A stretch of 64,000 nt of DNA from positions 33,589,269 to 33,653,268 of the forward strand of contig NC_132888.1 of the NCBI RefSeq assembly GCF_030463535.1, read 5' to 3'. The notes below the pieces were generated by a model, which saw nothing but the letters and a program-made list of their open reading frames with translations, ran no database searches and was not told the origin of the DNA. Positions within the stretch are counted from its first letter, which is position 1, and every line of letters begins with the position of its first letter. The translations under genes and the position numbers were made by a program. The DNA is from Salminus brasiliensis. Taxonomy: Eukaryota; Chordata; Actinopteri; Characiformes; Bryconidae. Positions 58,389-64,000 of the stretch are shown in pieces.

Positions 58389-61300
58389 CTGTGAGAGGGA
58401 GAGGAAAGAGAGAATGAGAATAAGAGCCTATGCAGAATGCAGGAGCAAGTATATGTAATATATAATCTTAAGTATGCCATTACAACATACAGGTGCAACT
58501 GAATGTTGGAACTCACCAAAAATGGATTATTGGTGACGCCATGTTCCATGTTCTGTCCAAAATGTGATGCCATGTTCTGTCCAAAAGGAGTTACTACTGC
58601 CTTACCCTGACTAAATCCAGTTAAACCTAAACATGGTGGAGAAGGAGGAATAAAAATCTCAAAAATGGTAATTTTACTAGAAGGGAAAAAAGTCTTAACT
58701 TTAATGGAAATTAATATAATAATGCTTAATATATATGGACCTCACCATTTGGCTTCTGGGGGTAGGTCTGCCGCTGTGGGAAGTCCTGACCAGGGAAGGC
58801 TTGGTGGAAGCTTCCACTGAAGCTTGATGGGATATTGTAGGGTGCATTTCCAAACCCAGCTGGCATGCTCATCGAACCTGGACCAAATGACGCTGTAACA
58901 TAACAGAAAACAAGTTATTTGCATACACAAGATAATTCACCATATTTGTGGTAGGTCTCTCTCCATCTATATTATACTAAAATGGGCATAACTAAAAAAA
59001 AAAAAAATAGGAAACAGAATTCATTTTCCTCAATAATACCAAGGCATCCAGGTCCAAAGAATTCCTAAAACACTACAGCCAACATATGCCATAAAAAAAA
59101 AAAAAAAAAAAAAAAAGATTTAGAATTTAGAAATTTTCCAATTTAGAATCATTTCACCAGAACCCAGAGGAATACTTCAGGTGTTTGGCAAACTTGAGAC
59201 AAGCACTTATATTGTTCCTAATTAAGAATTGGAACTGTGCTATTCTGCCATGAATCCCATTTGGGACATTTAACAATCCTGGGAATATGGACTATGGTTC
59301 CTTTCCACATCCAAATATTACATAATTGATACATTGCACACTAAGTCGATAAAAGGACCACATACATTTGTCATTTTCCTGCCAGACTAAATACAACAGC
59401 AACCCACTTAAGTGGGCAGTGGCGGCTCAGCGGTTAGAGCACCGGGCTATCGATGACAGGGTTGTGGGTTCGATTCCCAGGCTTGGCAAGCTGCCACTGT
59501 TGGGCCCTTGAGCAAGGCCCTTTACCCTCTCTGCTCCCCGGGCGCTGGAGTTGGCTGCCCACCGCTCTGGGTGTGTGTACTCACTGCCCCTAGTGCACTA
59601 GTGTGTGTGTGTGTTCACTACCACAGATGGGTTAAATGCGGAGTACACATTTCGCTGTACAGTGTACATTGTACAGTGACAAATACCTGCACCTTTACCT
59701 TTACCTAAAATGTGAAAAATCTGCACAAATTCATACAAGGGGCAATCATTTTTATGGCACTACTACTTGCCTACTACTACGACATAATCTCTGGAAAACC
59801 ACAGATCATACATTACAATTCAGATTTCTTAAATAGAAACAGTCCCAATCTCACTCTGCCCACATGTATGTAATAACTTATTTGGTACCGTTATTGTTAT
59901 TGCTACTACTGTCCATACCTGCTCCTGCCACTGCTCTCCCATTGGTCTCGAAAGGATTTGTGGGTGCGGTGGCCTGTGGCACAGTGGCAGTGACAAAGGG
60001 ATTTGTAGATGGGCCTAAAAGACAACACAATGACTTTCCATTTAATAATAGATAGTATCCATGACACAGTATATCAAATCATTTGATAAAATTGGCTGAT
60101 ATAATCTTCTTTAACCATGTTTCACCAAAGAAACAGCAAACTAGACAATTCCACAAATTAAACTTTTTCTGATAGAAATAATAATGTGTATGTGCATAAT
60201 GCCTGTAATAATCCCAAACCCCAAAAGACAGCAGTTTAGAATTACTTTAATAAAGAGGGAGGGAGAGGGAGAGAGAGAAAAAAAGAAAGAGAAACAATAC
60301 AAAAACAAAACAGATCACTCCTACAGAAACAAACCCGAGTCTGTCAGTACCTGTATATATATATAAAAAAATTTAAAAAAAAAAAAACCCTGCCCAATCC
60401 CAGCCCAAATCATAAGGTTGTGCGTCCCTGTCAGGTAGCAGATTAATTTACCTGTGAAGCCCTGAGGCAGTGACCCCTGCTGTGGCTGTGCAGTAGATAT
60501 TCCAGCAGAAGTTCCAAATACAGTCCTACAACCAAACATTGACATGTAATGCACACCCCTCAGAAAATATTTATGATTCCTTTTATCCTGCGTGGCAGTG
60601 TTGTATCCACCTTATTTGGAGAGTGATTTTTCTGTGCTGCTGCTTGAAGTGTATAGAGGTGCTGAAGTAACAGGTGTGTTTGTGTGCATACATGTGTGCG
60701 TGGAAAATACTGTTACCCTGTAACAGTAGTGGCAACGTTGAAACCCGTGGTGTTTGAGGAAGAGGCACTGAAGACATTGTCCAGGGCAGAAAGTGCAGCA
60801 TAGCGATCACCTCCCAACATTGCTGTCTCTGAAGGGGCTGAAGCCACACCTGCAGACTGAGAAGCTAATCGTGCACCACTCGAGCCTGAAACAGATACAG
60901 AAGTATGAGCCCACAAAACATCAGTCACAATAATTTAATGCAACATAATTGTAGGAAAGAAAAACAATGAGCACTCTTACAGTTTTGAATGCAATGCAAA
61001 AAGGTGACAATCTTTTTTTCTAGCAAGATATGATATATGCACTCCTGCATCAGATACATGCAATTTGTTAAAGCGTCCAGTTTGTGTGGTAATTAACTGT
61101 AAATATATGTGTATTGCTGTATGTTGCAGTAAGTACCTTTACTATACGTAAAATGACACGGATTAAGATTCAATATTTTGTGATATACTTTGATACTGGC
61201 AATATATTGCATTGCATCAAATTTGAGCAGAAGTCATAGAGGCATGACACTTGGTCAGTAGATAGTAGGTAGTGTTTCTATTAAGGTACTTTCTAACAAC

Positions 61301-61984
61301 CAGTTTTTAAACAAATTGTCAAAGGGTCAAGTGGAAACAAAACTGAACAAGACTCCTGATCAATATTCATAACATATGAAAACCTTTGACAAATTCTAAC
61401 TTCCTGTATTGCAAGTTTCATCATAAGATAAGGGGCCTAATTATGGCATGTGTAGTTTTTAAATACAAAAAAACACTGCAAATACAATGTCATCAATTGT
61501 ACCCAATCAGTCTCATGTTGGTGCTATTACGAATTGTCATATTTTGGCCCATTTGTCTCTCTCACTATGCCAGACAAAATGTGCACAAAAAAATAATAAT
61601 ATGCCACATAGGGGTTATATTTTGTAACTTTTATTCTTCTAAATTTTGAAATTAAAAATGAATAAAAAATATTTTTTTCCAATCCAAAACAATGTACATT
61701 TCCTTACTTCATAGTGTTTTTATACTGTACTGTTTCATACCGCAGAAAAATACATCAGTGAAAACATGAGTGAGTACCTTGATCAGATTTGGTAGAGCTG
61801 AAGACACTGTCCAGATCAGCAAGGGCAGCATACCTGTCTGCCGGTACAGTGGTGGCCTCAGCATTAGACCCACCCCCTGCGCATTTAGTCTTGGAGCAGC
61901 CGTATGAGCCAAAATTAAAACTAGATGACTTGGGGAAGTTATCAAAGTTTGCAAAGTTGGCACTGGCCAAACCTGATGGACCAC
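58332..61984 (-). CDS. agfg1: ArfGAP with FG repeats 1, 3' half (seven coding exons)
   Basis: AGFG1 (HRB/Rip) has an N-terminal ArfGAP zinc finger and a long FG/NPF-rich tail that binds EH-domain proteins and clathrin adaptors in endocytosis; it was first described as a nucleoporin-like Rev cofactor. Only the tail is here. Exons in gene order are 61984-61778, 60885-60717, 60525-60452, 60014-59919, 58892-58746, 58626-58517 and 58388-58332. Phases agree across all seven, giving 285 residues and the stop. Visible features are ANFANFDNFPKSSSF, two DRYAAL..LD.VFS repeats, NPF motifs (STNPFV, TNPFE, NNPFL) and the terminal STNPFL, as in human AGFG1. The paralogue AGFG2 is possible, but the proximity to mff argues for AGFG1. 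The first exon begins mid-codon, so upstream exons, including the ArfGAP domain, lie past 64000. Confidence 0.92.
58517..58626 (-). CDS. agfg1: agfg1 exon with an 8-residue internal duplication
   Basis: The acceptor is catgtttag|GTTTAA; the AG 16 nt further in leaves the wrong phase and a stop. It encodes AVVTPFGQNMASHFGQNM and NNPFL, then GTGAGT. Human has a single FGQ here. The 17-nt direct repeat at 58546-58562 and 58570-58586, spaced 24 nt apart, adds eight residues in frame. Confidence 0.88.
58746..58892 (-). CDS. agfg1: agfg1 FG-rich exon
   Basis: gttacag|CGTCAT to CCAAATG|GTGAGG. It encodes FGPGSMSMPAGFGNAPY and IPSSFSGSFHQAFPGQ, matching MSMPTGFGTPAPYSLPTSF of human. Confidence 0.93.
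59411..59700 (+). mobile_element. tRNA-derived SINE
   Basis: The head holds a pol III A-box (tggctcagcgg, 59428-59438) and B-box (ggttcgattcc, 59466-59476), followed by a SINE body (cactgttgggcccttgagca; ctgctccccgggcgctggag) and a TTTACC tail. The best-preserved SINE in the window. It lies in an agfg1 intron, antisense to the gene. Confidence 0.85.
59919..60014 (-). CDS. agfg1: agfg1 NPF exon
   Basis: cttttag|GCCCAT to GGAGCAG|GTATGG. It encodes PSTNPFVTATVPQ and APTNPFETNGRA. Both NPF motifs are EH-domain ligands and match the human order. Confidence 0.92.
60452..60525 (-). CDS. agfg1: agfg1 short exon
   Basis: gttgtag|GACTGT to TCACAG|GTAAAT, 74 nt. It encodes TVFGTSAGISTAQPQQG, in the position of VFGTVPVVASAQTQP in human. 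Confidence 0.87.
60717..60885 (-). CDS. agfg1: agfg1 exon with second RYAAL repeat
   Basis: gtttcag|GCTCGA to TACAGG|GTAACA. It encodes a Ser/Ala-rich linker and DRYAALSALDNVFSA, matching the second KYAALAELDSVFSS of human AGFG1. Confidence 0.92.
61778..61984 (-). CDS. agfg1: agfg1 internal exon (first seen in window)
   Basis: cctatag|GTGGTC to GATCAAG|GTACTC. It encodes SANFANFDNFPKSSSFNFG and the first DRYAALADLDSVFSS repeat. Confidence 0.93.
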
Positions 61985-62349
61985 CTATAGGAGAGAGAGA
62001 TAAATGTTAGTGAAGACCAAACGAAAGAGGTTGTATCTGTATCTGTATCATGATACAGATATCTGTATCTGTATCATGTATCTGTGAACTGTGAACATCC
62101 ATATGTGAACATTAAATTAAAGCACATTAAATTAAAGGAAGACATGTGAAGTCAGCAAGTTAACATGACAAACTGCAGATTTAGACCAATTATAGAGAAC
62201 TTGTGAACAACCAACTGGTATATTGAATTATTCAGCCTTAAGGTTTTTAAACATATAAATATGGCACTACTGCTTATGTTGTAACTAATTACTCATTAGT
62301 AATTACCCATACCCAACTATTACCTATTATGAACAATCATTCACAATCA

Positions 62350-63365
62350 TAATGAACAATTACTTAAATCACAGGGTGCTGGCTTCTTTCTCATTCCCAA
62401 AATTCAGAAAGCCTCAGCAGGGGAAGGAGCCTTTTCTAATAAGACTAAGACCCCCCAACTCTGGAATAACCTTCCAGATAATGTTCGGTACTCAGACAAT
62501 CTCAATCTTCAAATCTAGGCTGAAAATTAATCTGTGTAGTTTAGCTTTTGATAATTAATGTTTCCCTTAGATAAAGGTTGCAGATCCAAGGATTCATGGA
62601 CACAGGGAATTGTAGTATACTGAGATGCTGGAGCTGTCGTCTCGCTGCTACCACTCGATCAGTCAGGTTTGTTGACAGTGGAGCAGATGGATGGCAGTGT
62701 CTCAGGGTGCTGCCCACAGCTCTGCTACCCTCTGGATGTCTCCTTTTAATTAGGCAGTTATAGTCAGACCTGCCAGAGTAGTAAGCCTCACCCAGATACT
62801 GCTCAACATTCTCTGCTCTCTATAAACCCATTCAGAATCTGTAGCTTTACCTTCTAAATGGTTGCTCGCTCATCCAGCCTGACCTATAAGAAGACTGACC
62901 GCTGGGGTCCCCTCCATCATCAGCTGATCACCCACCAGTCCGACCACCAGGCAACCCCACCACCCATGCAAGACCAGCTGCAAACCCTCCTGCTACCTTG
63001 GAGTCTCTGCTGTGATTACATTAAGTTATACTACACCATGACTATAACAGACATATTACAATTATGCTGCACACCTGAGCAGTACAACAGTCTTGATGGT
63101 TCGGTGACGTAATCATTTATAAATGGTTCTGACCAGAGGAGGATGGGTCACCCTTGTGAGTCTTGGTTCCTCCCAAGGTTTCTTTCTCCAGCTCTGAGGG
63201 CGTTTTTTGCCTTGCCACTGTTGTCTTTGGCTTGCTCACTGTGCATCTTAGGTTATCATGTCTTTTTATGTTGTTGATTTCTTGTCTTTTTACTGATTCT
63301 GTAAAGCTGATTTGTGACACCAGTTGTAAAAATGGCTATTCAAAAACATTTGATTTGATTTAATT
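62350..63365 (+). mobile_element. L2-type LINE 3' end
   Basis: The C-terminal ORF2 tail (SGITFQIMFGTQTISIFKSR, then LKINLCSLAFDN; 62450-62558) is followed by the full L2 3' UTR and a tgatttgatttaatt tail. 5'-truncated. Inserted upstream of the first agfg1 exon seen here, antisense to the gene. Confidence 0.8.
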
Positions 63366-64000
63366 AAGCAAGAGAAACAAGAGCATGGCTTTGAAGGTTG
63401 TTTATGCTGTTACAAGACTCAAAGATCAGGGTATTTTCTGTTGGCGACTGCTGTGAGACTATGGGGCCCTGAGTGACAGAGAAGTGTCTTTGCTGTTTTG
63501 CAAGCAGTCCTTGAACTATGACTATGAACTATGAGACAACAAGATGATACTCAGAACATCTGTTCTACATGGCACAATACCAAATATAGGCCTTTCACCT
63601 TTTCAGAGACTTTAAAGACATTTACAGCTTTTTTAATGTGAAAAAAACTTTAACTTGTGTTCATCTTTAAGCTTTTTGAACTGCCAAATTGAACGCCCCC
63701 TTGCGGTCAGAGATAAATATGTTAAATCAGTCAAAAACACTGCTGATCTCAATATCAATATAATAAACAAGATGTCATGTATTTTGATCTACATCTATTT
63801 TATATAAACATATAAGGTTTTGACAAAGTCTGCGTTAATTGAAGAATTGCCCAAAGCTGAACTCACACCTCACTTTTCATTTTTGTTTTTATCTCTGGGT
63901 GATGAATGTGTTGACCTATTGATATAGTTTTACTATCTCTTTTTTTACTTATGTTTTTTTTCTCTGCAATGCTGAAACAAAAGTTCAAGTTCACGGTTTT
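63366..64000. other. No feature recognised
   Basis: Presumed agfg1 intron; no earlier agfg1 exon could be found. Confidence 0.4.

Noticed and set aside
58597-58611. Alternative splice acceptor of the sixth agfg1 exon seen here (atttag|TCAGGG)
   Set aside because: Wrong phase: leads to a stop; the acceptor at 58627 gives the conserved frame.
62035-62085. Palindrome around ctgtatcatgatacag as a regulatory site
   Set aside because: It is part of a gtatct simple repeat in an agfg1 intron, with no other support.

Overview
The window is vertebrate nuclear DNA and almost certainly comes from a teleost fish. It holds three spliced genes with GT-AG introns, embedded in AT-rich DNA crowded with the repeats usual for fish: many Tc1/mariner families, L2-type LINEs, tRNA-derived SINEs, hAT and Gypsy relics and long dinucleotide tracts. 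No bacterial features, CRISPR arrays or intact RNA genes are seen. Species is not claimed. An ostariophysan is a weak guess from the look of the repeats.

Gene layout. mff (mitochondrial fission factor) is on the + strand with six coding exons from 3083 to 21926; they join in frame to 247 residues. mrpl44 (mitochondrial large-ribosomal-subunit protein mL44) is on the - strand with five coding exons from 40811 down to 32949, giving 327 residues. The 3' half of agfg1 (ArfGAP with FG repeats) is on the - strand with seven coding exons from 61984 down to 58332, giving the last 285 residues; its ArfGAP exons lie beyond 64000. mff and mrpl44 are convergent, and mrpl44 and agfg1 are tandem. mff and agfg1 are also neighbours on human chromosome 2q36, which supports orthology.

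Repeats. 1-3082 carries the presumed mff upstream region. The mff introns (3.3-21.8 kb) hold LINE, L2, SINE, Gypsy, hAT and several Tc1 relics. 23.3-32.8 kb is a transposon cluster that includes a DD41D (rosa-type) mariner and a Tc1 element with two in-frame stops. The mrpl44 introns hold two decayed L1-like LINEs and a hairpin-rich MITE. 41-58 kb is intergenic; it contains a Tc1 element with an uninterrupted 340-residue transposase and complete terminal repeats (49622-51175), a decayed L2 LINE whose ORF1 encodes an SGNH esterase (52.7-55.2 kb), and other relics. 58.3-62 kb is agfg1, and 62.3-63.4 kb is an L2 3' end.

The genes have separate jobs. mff recruits the fission GTPase Drp1 to mitochondria, mrpl44 builds the mitochondrial ribosome, and agfg1 acts in clathrin-linked vesicle traffic. 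No new gene system is evident. The most notable items are the apparently intact Tc1 element, the DD41D element, a near-perfect 48-nt-arm hairpin in the last mff intron, and an in-frame 24-nt duplication in an agfg1 exon.
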